64,000 bases of DNA from Pseudomonas paraglycinae (GTDB lineage Bacteria; Pseudomonadota; Gammaproteobacteria; Pseudomonadales; Pseudomonadaceae), in the NCBI RefSeq assembly GCF_021601625.1, contig NZ_BQHR01000007.1:124001-188000 (forward strand), written 5' to 3'. The translations under genes were made by a program, and so were the position numbers. Under the pieces are notes generated by a model that ran no database searches, had not been told where the DNA came from, and saw only the letters and a list, made by a program, of their open reading frames with translations. Positions 1-8,563 of the stretch are shown one piece after another (positions within the stretch are counted from its first letter, which is position 1; the number at the start of each line of letters is the position of its first letter).

Positions 1-37
1 CTTCTGTTTTGTCCTGACCGCTTTCGCTCTCAGCCAT
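1..37 (-). CDS. flhB: FlhB, N-terminal end only (flagellar export gate protein)
   Basis: Only the first 12 codons are in the window, running off the left edge. The start ATG at 37-35 reads M-A-E-S-E-S-G-Q-D-K-T-E, the typical acidic and polar N-terminus of Pseudomonas FlhB. It begins just 3 bases after the fliR stop. FlhB is the membrane protein of the flagellar type III export gate that switches substrate specificity from rod/hook to filament, working with the FliK encoded nearby. The identification rests on these few residues and on the fixed fliR-flhB order. Confidence 0.8.
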   Translation of the reverse strand, partial: MAESESGQDKTE

Positions 38-40
38 GAC

Positions 41-826
41 TCAGCGCGCCTTTGCCAGTTCGCGTAAAAACTGCAGGGCCTCAGTAGCCAGCGGTTGATA
101 CTGATTGAGAATGTCCGCCAACCCGACCCAGACAATGAACAGGCCGAGCACCAGGGTCAGCGGAAAGCCGATGGAGAAAATGTTGAGCTGTGGCGCGGCG
201 CGGGTCATCACACCAAACGCGATGTTGACCACCAGCAGCGCGGTGACTGCCGGCAGCACCAGCAACAACGCGGCGCCCAGCACCCAGCCGAGTTTGCCGG
301 CCAGTTCCCAGTAATGCGTGGTCATCAACCCGCCGCCGACCGGCAGCGTGGTGAAGCTCTCGGTGAGCACTTCGAAGACCACCAGGTGCCCGTTCATCGA
401 CAGGAACAGCAAGGTCACCAGCATCGTGAAGAACTGCCCGATCACCGCCACCGACACGCCGTTGGTAGGGTCGATCATAGAAGCGAAGCCCATGCCCATC
501 TGGATCGCGACGATCTGCCCCGCCACCACGAAGGCCTGAAAGAACAACTGCAAGGAGAAGCCCAGCACCGCACCGACGAGGATCTGCTCGGCGATCAGCA
601 GCAGACCGCTGAGGTCCAGCGGGCTGACCGCCGGCATCGCCGGCAGGTTGGGCGTAATCACCACGGTGATCGCAAAGGCGAAGTACAGACGGATCCGCCG
701 GGGCACCAGCGTGGTTCCGAAGACGGGCATCACCATCAACATCGAGGCGACTCGAAACATCGGCAGCATGAACGACGCCACCCAGGTACTGATCTGGGTA
801 TCGGTCAACTGAAGCAGCGATTGCAT
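41..826 (-). CDS. fliR: FliR, flagellar export gate membrane protein
   Basis: A 261-residue, very hydrophobic protein with about six membrane segments. It forms part of the FliPQR core pore of the flagellar type III export apparatus in the inner membrane. Recognisable features are the N-terminal segment with PMFRVASMLMVMPVFG and the QMGMGFASMIDP stretch typical of FliR. Length matches the family (about 260). It starts 3 bases after the fliQ stop and is followed 3 bases later by flhB, so the fliPQR-flhB genes are translated as a tight operon driven from the fliL promoter. Confidence 0.97.
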   Translation of the reverse strand: MQSLLQLTDTQISTWVASFMLPMFRVASMLMVMPVFGTTLVPRRIRLYFAFAITVVITPNLPAMPAVSPLDLSGLLLIAEQILVGAVLGFSLQLFFQAFVVAGQIVAIQMGMGFASMIDPTNGVSVAVIGQFFTMLVTLLFLSMNGHLVVFEVLTESFTTLPVGGGLMTTHYWELAGKLGWVLGAALLLVLPAVTALLVVNIAFGVMTRAAPQLNIFSIGFPLTLVLGLFIVWVGLADILNQYQPLATEALQFLRELAKAR

Positions 827-829
827 GGC

Positions 830-1099
830 TTAGCCGATGACCATCGGAATGTTTTTGTACAGCTGAGTGATGTATTCCATGAACGTCTGCACCAGCCACG
901 GGCCGGCGACGATCAGCGTGACCAGCATCACCAGCAGACGCGGCAGGAAGCTCAGGGTCTGTTCATTGATCTGGGTCGCGGCCTGGAACATCGACACCAG
1001 CAGGCCCACCAACAGACTCGGCACCACCAGAATCGCCACCATCATGGTGGTCAGCCACAGGGCCTCGCGAAAGATGTCGACCGCTACTTCTGGCGTCAT
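830..1099 (-). CDS. fliQ: FliQ, flagellar export gate membrane protein
   Basis: An 89-residue protein with two membrane helices (about residues 15-38 and 52-75), the standard size and architecture of FliQ. FliQ subunits pack around FliP and FliR to form the export gate. The start overlaps the fliP stop by 4 bases (ATGA type), implying translational coupling. The N-terminal [14 protein letters not shown] motif is typical of the family. Confidence 0.97.
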   Translation of the reverse strand: MTPEVAVDIFREALWLTTMMVAILVVPSLLVGLLVSMFQAATQINEQTLSFLPRLLVMLVTLIVAGPWLVQTFMEYITQLYKNIPMVIG

Positions 1100-1854
1100 G
1101 GCGATACACCTCCGAAACTGCTGGCCAGGGTGCCGATGATCAGCGCCCAGCCATCCACCAGCACGAACAGCATGATTTTGAACGGCAGGGAAATGATCAG
1201 CGGCGAGAGCATCATCATACCCATCGCCATCAGCACGCTCGCCACCACCAGGTCGATGATCAGGAACGGGATGAAGATCATGAAGCCGATCTGGAACGCG
1301 GTCTTCAGTTCAGACGTCACGAAGGCCGGCACCAGAATCGTCAGCGGCGCCTGATCCGGCGTCGCGATGTCGGTGCGTTTGGACAGGCGCATGAACAGCT
1401 CAAGATCGCTGGAGCGGGTCTGGGCGAGCATGAAGTCCTTGATCGGCACTTGAGCCTTTTCCACCGCCTGCTGGGCCGTCAGCTTTTCCGCGAGGTACGG
1501 CTGCAAGGCATCGCTGTTCACGCGGTCGAATACCGGCGCCATGATGAACAGCGTCAGGAACAGCGCCATGCCGGTGAGGATCTGGTTCGACGGCGTCTGC
1601 TGCAAGCCCAGGGCCTGACGCAGGATCGAGAAGACGATGATGATCCGGGTGAAACTGGTCATCAGGATGACGGCGGCCGGAATGAAGCTCAGCGCCGTCA
1701 TGATCAGCAGGATCTGCAGGCTGACCGAGTACTCCTGCGCGCCCTCGGCGTTGGTGCCCAGGGTGATCGCCGGGATCGACAACGGATCGGCGGCGAATAC
1801 CAGCGGCGCGGCCAACATCAAGGCCAGGGTCAAGACGATGCGCAACGCACCCAT
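1096..1854 (-). CDS. fliP: FliP, flagellar export gate protein
   Basis: A 252-residue FliP. It begins with a cleavable signal peptide (hydrophobic residues 5-20, cleavage near VFAAD), as is known for FliP, followed by membrane helices. The family signature [19 protein letters not shown] and the [17 protein letters not shown] stretch are present. FliP forms the pentameric core of the export pore with FliQ and FliR. The start overlaps the fliO stop (TAATG), so it is coupled to fliO. No anomaly seen. Confidence 0.98.
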   Translation of the reverse strand: MGALRIVLTLALMLAAPLVFAADPLSIPAITLGTNAEGAQEYSVSLQILLIMTALSFIPAAVILMTSFTRIIIVFSILRQALGLQQTPSNQILTGMALFLTLFIMAPVFDRVNSDALQPYLAEKLTAQQAVEKAQVPIKDFMLAQTRSSDLELFMRLSKRTDIATPDQAPLTILVPAFVTSELKTAFQIGFMIFIPFLIIDLVVASVLMAMGMMMLSPLIISLPFKIMLFVLVDGWALIIGTLASSFGGVSP

Positions 1855-2312
1855 TACTTCTTATCCTTCTGATCCTTGCCGAGGATCTTCAACAGATGCT
1901 GGGCAAATTCCGGAGTCGCTTTGTCGGCGGTGCTCGGCACCTCGACCGGCTCTTTGAGCACGTGCAACGCAGTGATGGTTCCGGGGCTGAGACCGAGCAG
2001 AATCTGCTCGTTGCCGACCTGCACCAGCATCAGACGGTCACGCGGCCCGAGCGCGCGAGAACCGATCAGCTCGATCACCTGGCCCTTGCCGGCGGGACCT
2101 GCCTGCTGCACCCGGCGCAACAGCCAGGCGAGGAAGAAGATCAACCCCAGCACCAGCAACAAACCCAGCACCAGTTGCGTCAGCTGTCCGGCCACGCCGC
2201 TGTTGACGGCCGGCGCAGCAGTGGCCGCAGTTGCCGCCACCGGCTCGGCCGCCAGCACGCTGAACGGCAAGGCCAGCGCCAGACCGAACAAAGCCCCCAG
2301 AACCTTTTTCAC
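1854..2312 (-). CDS. fliO: FliO, export apparatus assembly protein
   Basis: A 152-residue protein with an N-terminal signal-like segment (residues 1-22), an Ala/Pro-rich periplasmic stretch, one transmembrane helix around residues 45-67, and a basic cytoplasmic domain containing the FliO-type [28 protein letters not shown] signature (about residues 84-111). FliO helps assemble the FliP ring and is the least conserved of the gate genes. It lies directly between fliN (0-base gap) and fliP (overlap), the usual order. Confidence 0.95.
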   Translation of the reverse strand: MKKVLGALFGLALALPFSVLAAEPVAATAATAAPAVNSGVAGQLTQLVLGLLLVLGLIFFLAWLLRRVQQAGPAGKGQVIELIGSRALGPRDRLMLVQVGNEQILLGLSPGTITALHVLKEPVEVPSTADKATPEFAQHLLKILGKDQKDKK

Positions 2313-2774
2313 TCAGCGCAGCTTCTTGATGCGTTCGCTCGGGCTGATCACGTCAGTCAGACGGATGCCGAACTTTTCGTTGACCACAACCACTTCACCG
2401 TGAGCGATCAGGGTGCCATTGACCAGTACGTCCAGCGGCTCGCCGGCCAGACGATCGAGCTCGATCACCGAACCCTGGTTGAGTTGCAGCAGGTTGCGGA
2501 TGTTGATGTCGGTGCTGCCCACTTCCATCGAGATCGACACCGGAATGTCGAGAATCACGTCCAGGTTCGGACCGTCGAGGGTCACCGGGTCGTTGTTCTT
2601 CGGCACGCTGCCGAACTCTTCCATCGGCAGACGGTTGGAGCTCGAAGCCCCTGCATCGGCGGCCAGCAGCGCGTCGATGTCGGCCTGCCCGGCTTCACCG
2701 GTTTCTTCCAGGGCGGCAGCCCATTCATCGGCCAGTGCCTGATCGTCCTGGGTGTTCATATCGTCGTTCATCAT
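2313..2774 (-). CDS. fliN: FliN, flagellar motor switch (C-ring) protein
   Basis: A 153-residue C-ring protein. The first 70 residues are acidic and low in complexity. The SpoA/FliN domain occupies about residues 75-150, with the characteristic IPVSISMEVGSTDINIRNLLQLNQG and LVNGTLIAHGEVVVVNEKFGIR segments. FliN forms the base of the C-ring with FliM and docks FliH-FliI. Two tandem ATGs follow an AGGA Shine-Dalgarno; the outer one is used here. Lies 54 bases after fliM in the fliLMNOPQR-flhB operon. Confidence 0.97.
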   Translation of the reverse strand: MMNDDMNTQDDQALADEWAAALEETGEAGQADIDALLAADAGASSSNRLPMEEFGSVPKNNDPVTLDGPNLDVILDIPVSISMEVGSTDINIRNLLQLNQGSVIELDRLAGEPLDVLVNGTLIAHGEVVVVNEKFGIRLTDVISPSERIKKLR

Positions 2775-2828
2775 TTGTCCTCGGCGGGCAAAAAACCGGT
2801 AAAAGAATCAGGGAGTGAGGGCGCCGCT

Positions 2829-3797
2829 TCAGCGGCGCTCGATCGGCTCGATAACCTGCAACGCAAGGTTGCCTTTGTGCGAGCCCATCTTGACCTTGAA
2901 GGCCGGCACGCCGTTGGCGCGCATGATCATGTCTTCCGGCATCTCGACCGGAATCACGTCACCCGGCTGCATGTGCAGGATGTCGCGCAGTTTCAACTGG
3001 CGGCGAGCCACGGTGGCACCGATCGGCACGTCGACGTCGAGCACGTCCTGGCGCAGGGCGTTGACCCAGCGCTCGTCCTGGTCGTCGAGGTCCGACTGGA
3101 AACCGGCGTCGAGCATTTCGCGCACCGGCTCGATCATCGAGTACGGCATGGTCACGTGCAGGTCGCCGCCACCGCCGTCGAGTTCGATGTGGAAAGTGGA
3201 GACCACGATCGCTTCGCTCGGGCCGACGATGTTGGCCATGGCCGGGTTCACTTCCGAGTTGATGTACTCGAAGTTGACTTCCATGATCGCCTGCCAGGCT
3301 TCTTTCAAGTCGACGAACGCCTGCTCCAGCACCATGCGCACCACGCGCAGTTCGGTCGGGGTGAATTCACGCCCTTCGATCTTGGCGTGACGGCCATCGC
3401 CGCCGAAGAAGTTGTCCACCAGTTTGAACACCAGTTTGGCGTCGAGGATGAACAGCGCGGTGCCGCGCAGGGGTTTGATCTTGACCAGGTTGAGGCTGGT
3501 CGGCACGTACAGCGAGTGCACGTATTCGCCGAACTTCATCACCTGTACGCCACCGACGGCAACGTCCGCCGAGCGGCGCAGCATGTTGAACATGCTGATG
3601 CGGGTGTAGCGGGCAAAACGCTCGTTGATCATTTCCAGAGTCGGCATGCGTCCACGGACGATGCGATCCTGGCTGGTCAGGTCGTAGCTTTTGACACTGC
3701 CGGGTTCGGCAGCGTTATCGGTCTGTACCAGACCATCGTCGACGCCATGCAACAGCGCGTCGATTTCATCCTGGGACAGCAGATCCTGCACGGCCAT
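2829..3797 (-). CDS. fliM: FliM, flagellar motor switch protein, CheY-P target
   Basis: A 322-residue FliM. The N-terminal LSQDEIDALLHG peptide (residues 6-17) is the CheY-phosphate binding motif, followed by the middle CheC-like domain and a C-terminal SpoA domain that binds FliN. It sets rotation direction in the C-ring. Length is normal for the family. It follows fliL by 9 bases and is expressed from the fliL sigma-54 promoter. Confidence 0.98.
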   Translation of the reverse strand: MAVQDLLSQDEIDALLHGVDDGLVQTDNAAEPGSVKSYDLTSQDRIVRGRMPTLEMINERFARYTRISMFNMLRRSADVAVGGVQVMKFGEYVHSLYVPTSLNLVKIKPLRGTALFILDAKLVFKLVDNFFGGDGRHAKIEGREFTPTELRVVRMVLEQAFVDLKEAWQAIMEVNFEYINSEVNPAMANIVGPSEAIVVSTFHIELDGGGGDLHVTMPYSMIEPVREMLDAGFQSDLDDQDERWVNALRQDVLDVDVPIGATVARRQLKLRDILHMQPGDVIPVEMPEDMIMRANGVPAFKVKMGSHKGNLALQVIEPIERR

Positions 3798-3806
3798 GTC
3801 GTGTTC

Positions 3807-4310
3807 CTACTGCAGTACGAAATTAGTGAAAAGCAACTGTTCGATCACCACTTTGCCCAGCTCTTTCTGCGCCACTTCCTGGACGCTGGCTGTGGCCTTC
3901 TGGCGCAACATCTCCTGACCGACCGGGGTCGCCAGCGTGGCGAAATCCTGACCGGAGAAGAGCATCACCAGGTTGTTGCGGATCACCGGCATGTGCACTT
4001 TGAGCGCTTCCAGATCGGCCTGATTGCGCGCCAGCATGGTGATGCTCACCTGCATGTAGCGCTGACGGCCGTTCTGGTTGTAGTTGGCCACGAAGGCCGG
4101 CGCCATCGGTTCGAAAATCGCCGGTTGCTTTCCGACCGGGGCCGCTTCGGCGGCCGCCTCGGGCTTGCTCTGGGCGCTGTGCATGAAGAACCAGGTCGCC
4201 CCCACGGACGTACCGATGGCCAGCAACAGACCCAGCACGATCATGATGATCAGCTTGAGTTTGCCTTTGGTTGCGGGGTCTTTTACTGCTGCAGCTTCGC
4301 TCTTCGCCAT
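3807..4310 (-). CDS. fliL: FliL, basal-body/stator-associated membrane protein
   Basis: A 167-residue single-pass membrane protein: short lysine-rich cytoplasmic N-terminus, transmembrane helix at about residues 17-37, then a periplasmic FliL domain (about 65-167) containing RYMQVSITMLARNQADLEALK. FliL forms a ring around stator units and supports high torque. It is the first gene of the fliLMNOPQR-flhB operon; a strong sigma-54 promoter lies 51 bases upstream. Confidence 0.97.
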   Translation of the reverse strand: MAKSEAAAVKDPATKGKLKLIIMIVLGLLLAIGTSVGATWFFMHSAQSKPEAAAEAAPVGKQPAIFEPMAPAFVANYNQNGRQRYMQVSITMLARNQADLEALKVHMPVIRNNLVMLFSGQDFATLATPVGQEMLRQKATASVQEVAQKELGKVVIEQLLFTNFVLQ

Positions 4311-4360
4311 GCCAATAATCCGTCACTAATCGGGTTTTCACAGTCGCACGGCAAGGCAAG

Positions 4361-4376
4361 AGCAAGTGTTATGCCA
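4361..4376 (-). promoter_or_regulatory. Sigma-54 promoter of the fliL operon
   Basis: On the minus strand the sequence reads TGGCATAACACTTGCT, matching the RpoN consensus TGGCACG-N4-TTGCW with the invariant GG and GC exactly 10 bases apart. It lies 51 bases upstream of the fliL start. FleQ/RpoN control of fliLMNOPQR-flhB is established in P. aeruginosa, so the site fits the expected class II position. Confidence 0.85.
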
Positions 4377-4419
4377 GAAGTGTCGGGAGTCGTGGTGACA
4401 ACACTAAAGTCAAAAGCAA

Positions 4420-4453
4420 CCCTCACCCCAGCCCTCTCCCGGAGGGAGAGGGG
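4420..4453 (+). repeat. Dispersed REP-like palindrome, left copy of an inverted pair
   Basis: CCCTCACCCCAGCCCTCTCC followed by CGGAGGGAGAGGG. The right part forms a hairpin (CCCTCTCCC pairing with GGGAGAGGG). A nearly identical element lies in opposite orientation at 4562-4595, giving an inverted pair. Such elements are common between genes in Pseudomonas genomes (established). Copy number in this genome was not measured. Confidence 0.8.
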
Positions 4454-4561
4454 GCCGATCGAGTTGTCTTTTCGTGATATGTCGACCTGAAGCATCGAGT
4501 CGATTTGGATTCAGCTCAAAACAATCAGGTTAGCGAGCATCCGGGCATCCCCCAATCAGTT

Positions 4562-4595
4562 CCCTCTCCCTCTGGGAGAGGGCTAGGGTGAGGGG
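4562..4595 (-). repeat. Dispersed REP-like palindrome, right copy of the inverted pair
   Basis: Plus strand CCCTCTCCCTCTGGGAGAGG followed by GCTAGGGTGAGGGG. Read on the minus strand it matches the left copy with few changes. The pair flanks about 108 bases that contain no gene. It sits just 12 bases beyond the fliK stop, so a transcript reading out of fliK could fold here. Confidence 0.8.
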
Positions 4596-4607
4596 CTTTT
4601 GATTTGA

Positions 4608-5969
4608 TCAGGCGTAGTAGTCGACGGCGCTGGAGCCGATCACGTGAGTGGCCGTAGCCGCCGCTTCAGCCACGGCTGCCGGCGTCAACTCTTCTTCAGC
4701 CGAATCCAGGCGACCGCCGGCAGCGCTGGTGCGACCGCTCTGCCCCTGCTGCGCCTGTTCCTGGCCTTGACCCTGCCAACCACGATTCTGGTCGGACACG
4801 TTGACGTCGACCTGCCCCATGCCTTGCTGGTTGAACATGTCGCGCAGGCGGTGCATCTGACCGTCGAGGGCTTCACGCACGCTCGGATGCGCGCTCATGA
4901 AGGTTACTTGGGTCTGCTGGTCCGGGACCATGTTCACCCGGATATCCAGACGTCCGAGCTCGGCCGGTTGCAACTGGATGTCAGCCGCCTTCAGGTTGTT
5001 GCTCGACAGGTACATGACCCGGTTGACCACTTCTTCGGTCCAGCCGTTCTGGTGCATGGCAATCGGTTGGTTCACCGGCACCGCGTTGGCGGTTTTCGGC
5101 GTGGCAGCCTGGGTCAGCGCCGCCAGACGGTTGGCGAAATCATCCACGCGGGTGTCGCTGGTGGCGGTCTTCAGGTCCTTCAGGCCGTCATCGATCAAAC
5201 CGCTGAACGCCTTTTCACCGCCCTGGCTGGTGCTGTCCTTGTCAGCCTGCACATCGAGCATGCTGGCCATGCCGGCAGCGAAGTTCTGCGCCGAGGTCAA
5301 TTCGCCGTCAGCCTGAGCCTGGGCCGGGGTGGCCTTGGGCTGGGACTGGCTGGAAGCAGAAATGTGACCACTCTGCTCCATGGCCATGCGCACGGCGGGC
5401 AGTGAATCGAGCGGATCCGCCTCGGGGTCGAAAGCCGGGTCAGTGGCCGGCGCCGGATCCTTGACCATACCCGGCAATGCCGCCACGGCAGGTTTGTCGG
5501 TTTCCGGTTTTGCGACGGTATCGACGACAGGGGTGGCGGCTACCGGTGCGGTAACGACGGGCTCTACCGCTGCCAGCAGCGCCGGATCCACCGGTGCCGT
5601 GTCAACAACAGGAGACGGTGCGGTATCGGCAGTCTCATCATCAGTAGCAGTCTTGTCGTCCGTTGCCGCCGTCGCCGGTTTGTCGGCGGGCAAGGCTTTG
5701 CCGCTATCGGCAACCGCCGGCTCCGGGGCGGCAGACTGATCCTTGCCGAGGTCTTTCTTGCCGCTGTTGTCGGCGACCTTGTCACGGGCAGGCTTTGCCG
5801 AGTTGTCGACGCTCACCGAGGGCTTGTTCGGGCCTTGATCGGCGAACACCTGAGCGAAGCTGGAGGCCTTGTCCCCGGGCTCTGCGGCCACTGCCGATGA
5901 TTTGGCGGAGGCAGCTTGCGCCTTGGCCTGGGCGGCGGTCTGAAGAAGAATGTTGGGGCTTGCAGGCAT
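4608..5969 (-). CDS. fliK: FliK, hook-length control protein
   Basis: A 453-residue FliK. Residues 1-300 are a long, low-complexity, Ala/Pro/Asp/Thr-rich region, the presumed ruler portion. The conserved C-terminal Flg_hook domain covers about residues 310-395, with LQPAELGRLDIRV and a methionine/glutamine-rich end, followed by a Gln-rich tail. FliK is exported during hook assembly and triggers the FlhB switch. It is transcribed alone from its own sigma-54 promoter 51 bases upstream. The N-terminal part varies fast in this family, so the name rests on the C-terminal domain and the context. Confidence 0.95.
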   Translation of the reverse strand: MPASPNILLQTAAQAKAQAASAKSSAVAAEPGDKASSFAQVFADQGPNKPSVSVDNSAKPARDKVADNSGKKDLGKDQSAAPEPAVADSGKALPADKPATAATDDKTATDDETADTAPSPVVDTAPVDPALLAAVEPVVTAPVAATPVVDTVAKPETDKPAVAALPGMVKDPAPATDPAFDPEADPLDSLPAVRMAMEQSGHISASSQSQPKATPAQAQADGELTSAQNFAAGMASMLDVQADKDSTSQGGEKAFSGLIDDGLKDLKTATSDTRVDDFANRLAALTQAATPKTANAVPVNQPIAMHQNGWTEEVVNRVMYLSSNNLKAADIQLQPAELGRLDIRVNMVPDQQTQVTFMSAHPSVREALDGQMHRLRDMFNQQGMGQVDVNVSDQNRGWQGQGQEQAQQGQSGRTSAAGGRLDSAEEELTPAAVAEAAATATHVIGSSAVDYYA

Positions 5970-6019
5970 GGCACGGTCTCCGCTGCACTGGGATCGTAGG
6001 TACAGTTGGGATAGATGAC

Positions 6020-6035
6020 TGCAAGTGCCGGGCCA
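6020..6035 (-). promoter_or_regulatory. Sigma-54 promoter of fliK
   Basis: Minus strand TGGCCCGGCACTTGCA, very close to TGGCACG-N4-TTGCA with correct GG-N10-GC spacing, 51 bases upstream of the fliK ATG. It lies in the 105-base gap between hptB and fliK, so fliK is its own RpoN unit, as known in P. aeruginosa. Confidence 0.85.
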
Positions 6036-6074
6036 GTTTCGTCAGCAATCTGACAAAACCGCCCGACGGCAGAA

Positions 6075-6422
6075 TCAGTGCGTCAGCGAACGCTGCCGCT
6101 CGGCGACATAAACGGGCCGCACATCGGCGAATTCGCTATGGATGTCGGCGACCAGTTTGATGATTTCAGAAGGGCTTTTGTCTCTGGCATGCTGTTCCAG
6201 CTCCTGGCACAGCACCGCAAGACGGGTTGCACCCATGTTGCTGCTGCTGCCCTTGAAGCTGTGCGCAACGGAAGACAATGCGTCGGCATCGGCAGTCTGC
6301 TGCAACTCGCGCAGGCGATTTTCGGAATCGGCGAGGAAGGTATCCAGCAGTTCCGGATAGCTGTCTTCCATCACTTCCCGCAGCACGCTTAGCGCCTCGT
6401 GGTCCACATGTGTATCAGCCAC
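6075..6422 (-). CDS. hptB: HptB-like histidine phosphotransfer protein
   Basis: A 115-residue single Hpt domain. The phospho-accepting histidine is His-54 in SVAHSFKGSSSNMGA, the canonical Hpt motif. In P. aeruginosa HptB relays phosphate from several hybrid kinases to the response-regulator phosphatase HsbR, which acts on HsbA. It follows the HsbR gene by 30 bases on the same strand, so hsbA-hsbR-hptB looks like one operon. Function is assigned from family and context. Confidence 0.9.
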   Translation of the reverse strand: MADTHVDHEALSVLREVMEDSYPELLDTFLADSENRLRELQQTADADALSSVAHSFKGSSSNMGATRLAVLCQELEQHARDKSPSEIIKLVADIHSEFADVRPVYVAERQRSLTH

Positions 6423-6452
6423 TTGTTCACTCCTTGATCAAGAATGCGCGGA

Positions 6453-8165
6453 TTATGCCAGAGCCTCCCAGAAAAACTCCACGCGAGCACTGCGACCATC
6501 GTCTGACCAGCTGGCATTACGCGCCAATTGCCGGATCAGACTGACTCCGCGCCCCGACAGACGGACACCGTCGAGCGGCCGCTCCATCACGCGCGAGACA
6601 TCGAATCCCTGGCCGCTGTCTTCGACCCGCACCACCAGACAACCGCCCTCACCTTCCGGCCGCACCTGCAAATGCACGCGCACGTAACCGTCCTGCAAGG
6701 CCTCGAGGCGCGCATTGCGCTGCTCATAATAACGGGCGAAACCCGATGCATCGCGCTTGAGGCTCGAATCCAGGCCCAGCACGCCATGCTCCAGCGCGTT
6801 GGAATAAAGCTCGGCCAGCACGCTGTACAGTGCGCCACTCTGCGCCCGCAAGCCATGCACTTCCAGTAGCAACTGCAACAGATAAGGCAACGGATTGAAG
6901 CGCTTGAGCGTGGCGCCGCGAAATTCGAAGCTCACCGACCAGTCCAGCGGACAGGACTGGCCACTGTCGGAATACACCGGCGCCGACGGATTAACCTGCG
7001 CCATCTCCAGCAGGCTGACCTCGACCATGCTCACATCGTCCCGGGCCTCACCGCGAAAGTCCTGCAACGCCTGCTCGATGTCCTCGAACAGCCGATCCGG
7101 CTGGCGATTGGCGGCGAACACCTGGTGCAAGCGCTCGACACCAAACAACTGATCGTTGGCATCGCAGGTGTCGATGACCCCGTCGGAGAGCAGAAACACC
7201 CGATCACCCACCGCCATCGAGTGAACCTCGGTGCGGTCATCGAAGGTCTGCGGGCTGAGCACACCCAGCGGCAGATGCCGAGCCGCCAGCGGCTTGCGCT
7301 CCCCGGTAGCCAGGCAATGCAGATAACCGTCGGGCATGCCGCCGTTCCAGACTTCCACCGAGCGCCGCTGAAAGCTCAGGCACAACAACGTCGCACAGCA
7401 GAACATGTCCACCGGCAGGATGCGCTTGAGCTTGGCGTTCATTTCCCGAAGGGTCTCGGCCAGGCCGTAACCCTTGGCAGTCATGCCATAGAACACCTCG
7501 GCCAGCGGCATGGCGCCGACCGCCGCCGGCAAGCCGTGACCGGTGAAGTCACCGAGCAACACATGCATGTCGCCGGCCGGGGTGTACGCTGCCAACAGCA
7601 GGTCGCCATTGAACAGCGCATAGGGTGATTGCAGGTAACGGATGTTTGGCGCGCTCAGGCAACCGGAATGCGCGACCTTGTCGAATACAGCCTTGGCGAC
7701 CCGCTGCTCGTTGAGCAGATAGTCGTGATGCTTGGCGATCAGGTCGCGTTGCTGAAGAACCGTGGCCTGCAAACGCCGCAAGCGATCCATCGCCTTGATT
7801 TTGGCGGCGAGAATCACCTGGTTGTAGGGCTTCGCCAGAAAGTCGTCACCGCCAGCCTCAAGGCAGCGGGCCAGCGCTTCACTTTCCGTCAGCGACGTGA
7901 GGAAGATGATCGGCACCAGATTCTCACCCGCCAGGTTCTTGATCTGGCGTGCGGCTTCGAACCCGTCCATCACCGGCATCATGGCGTCCATCAGCACCAG
8001 ATGCGGCTTTTGTCGGATAAATGCCTCGACCGCCTCCGCACCGTGGGTGGCCGTCAGCACTTCATGCCCCTGACGACGGACGATGGTCGACAACAACAGC
8101 CGGTCAGCGGCGCTGTCTTCGGCAATCAGGATCGTCAGCGGCTCTTGCGGCTGCATGGCCGTCAA
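6453..8165 (-). CDS. hsbR: HsbR-like response regulator with PP2C phosphatase and anti-sigma kinase domains
   Basis: A 570-residue three-domain protein. A receiver domain (about residues 10-125) has Asp-60 in LVLMDAMMPVMDG and the lysine in FLAKPYN. A PP2C-type SpoIIE phosphatase domain follows (about 175-390, with LLGDFTGHGLPAAVGAMP and VFLLSDGVIDTCD). The C-terminal end is a HATPase/serine-kinase domain (about 425-565, with ELYSNALEHG and GRGVSLIRQLA). This is the architecture of P. aeruginosa HsbR, which phosphorylates or dephosphorylates the antagonist HsbA depending on HptB input. Start overlaps the hsbA stop by 4 bases. It links surface-sensing kinases to flagellin/FlgM and c-di-GMP control (known from P. 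aeruginosa; inferred here). Confidence 0.9.
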   Translation of the reverse strand: MTAMQPQEPLTILIAEDSAADRLLLSTIVRRQGHEVLTATHGAEAVEAFIRQKPHLVLMDAMMPVMDGFEAARQIKNLAGENLVPIIFLTSLTESEALARCLEAGGDDFLAKPYNQVILAAKIKAMDRLRRLQATVLQQRDLIAKHHDYLLNEQRVAKAVFDKVAHSGCLSAPNIRYLQSPYALFNGDLLLAAYTPAGDMHVLLGDFTGHGLPAAVGAMPLAEVFYGMTAKGYGLAETLREMNAKLKRILPVDMFCCATLLCLSFQRRSVEVWNGGMPDGYLHCLATGERKPLAARHLPLGVLSPQTFDDRTEVHSMAVGDRVFLLSDGVIDTCDANDQLFGVERLHQVFAANRQPDRLFEDIEQALQDFRGEARDDVSMVEVSLLEMAQVNPSAPVYSDSGQSCPLDWSVSFEFRGATLKRFNPLPYLLQLLLEVHGLRAQSGALYSVLAELYSNALEHGVLGLDSSLKRDASGFARYYEQRNARLEALQDGYVRVHLQVRPEGEGGCLVVRVEDSGQGFDVSRVMERPLDGVRLSGRGVSLIRQLARNASWSDDGRSARVEFFWEALA

Positions 8166-8461
8166 CTGATGTCGAACAGTTTGTCGAAGTTGGAGATGGC
8201 GAGGATTTTCTTCACGTCGGAACTGCTGTTGACCACGCGGATTTCCGAGTCGTCACCGCCGACATGATCACGCAGCAGAAGCAGCATGCCGAGCGCCGAA
8301 CTGTCGAGATAGGTCGCCTCTTTGAGGTCGACAATCACCGATTCGGGCTGCTCTTTTTCGTAGGATTGGCGAAATTCCTGATGCTTGGCGAAATCGAATC
8401 GCCCCTTGACCGAAATCGTCAGTTTTTTCTTGTCCGCAGACACTTCTGTAACGACTGACAT
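8162..8461 (-). CDS. hsbA: HsbA-like STAS anti-sigma factor antagonist
   Basis: A 99-residue STAS-domain protein. The phosphorylatable serine is in YLDSSALGMLLLL (Ser-54/55). In P. aeruginosa HsbA binds the anti-sigma factor FlgM when unphosphorylated and the diguanylate cyclase HsbD when phosphorylated, tuning the swim/sessile choice. FlgM and HsbD are not in this window. It is the first gene of hsbA-hsbR-hptB and starts 102 bases after fliJ. No convincing sigma-54 or FliA promoter was seen in that gap, so it may be read through from the fliE operon. Confidence 0.88.
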   Translation of the reverse strand: MSVVTEVSADKKKLTISVKGRFDFAKHQEFRQSYEKEQPESVIVDLKEATYLDSSALGMLLLLRDHVGGDDSEIRVVNSSSDVKKILAISNFDKLFDIS

Positions 8462-8563
8462 GTACTGGCTTCCTTGTCATTTGACGAACCTGTACAAGGT
8501 TTAGCACCTGAAGGGGCCATGGGCAAGGCGCGATGGCGTCGGGATCTGTGCGAGATCTGCCCG

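Noticed and set aside
1896-4490. Long plus-strand open frame (864 codons) opposite fliO-fliL
   Set aside because: His/Gln/Arg-rich translation without known motifs, lying exactly opposite well-recognised flagellar genes; an artefact of high GC on the opposite strand.
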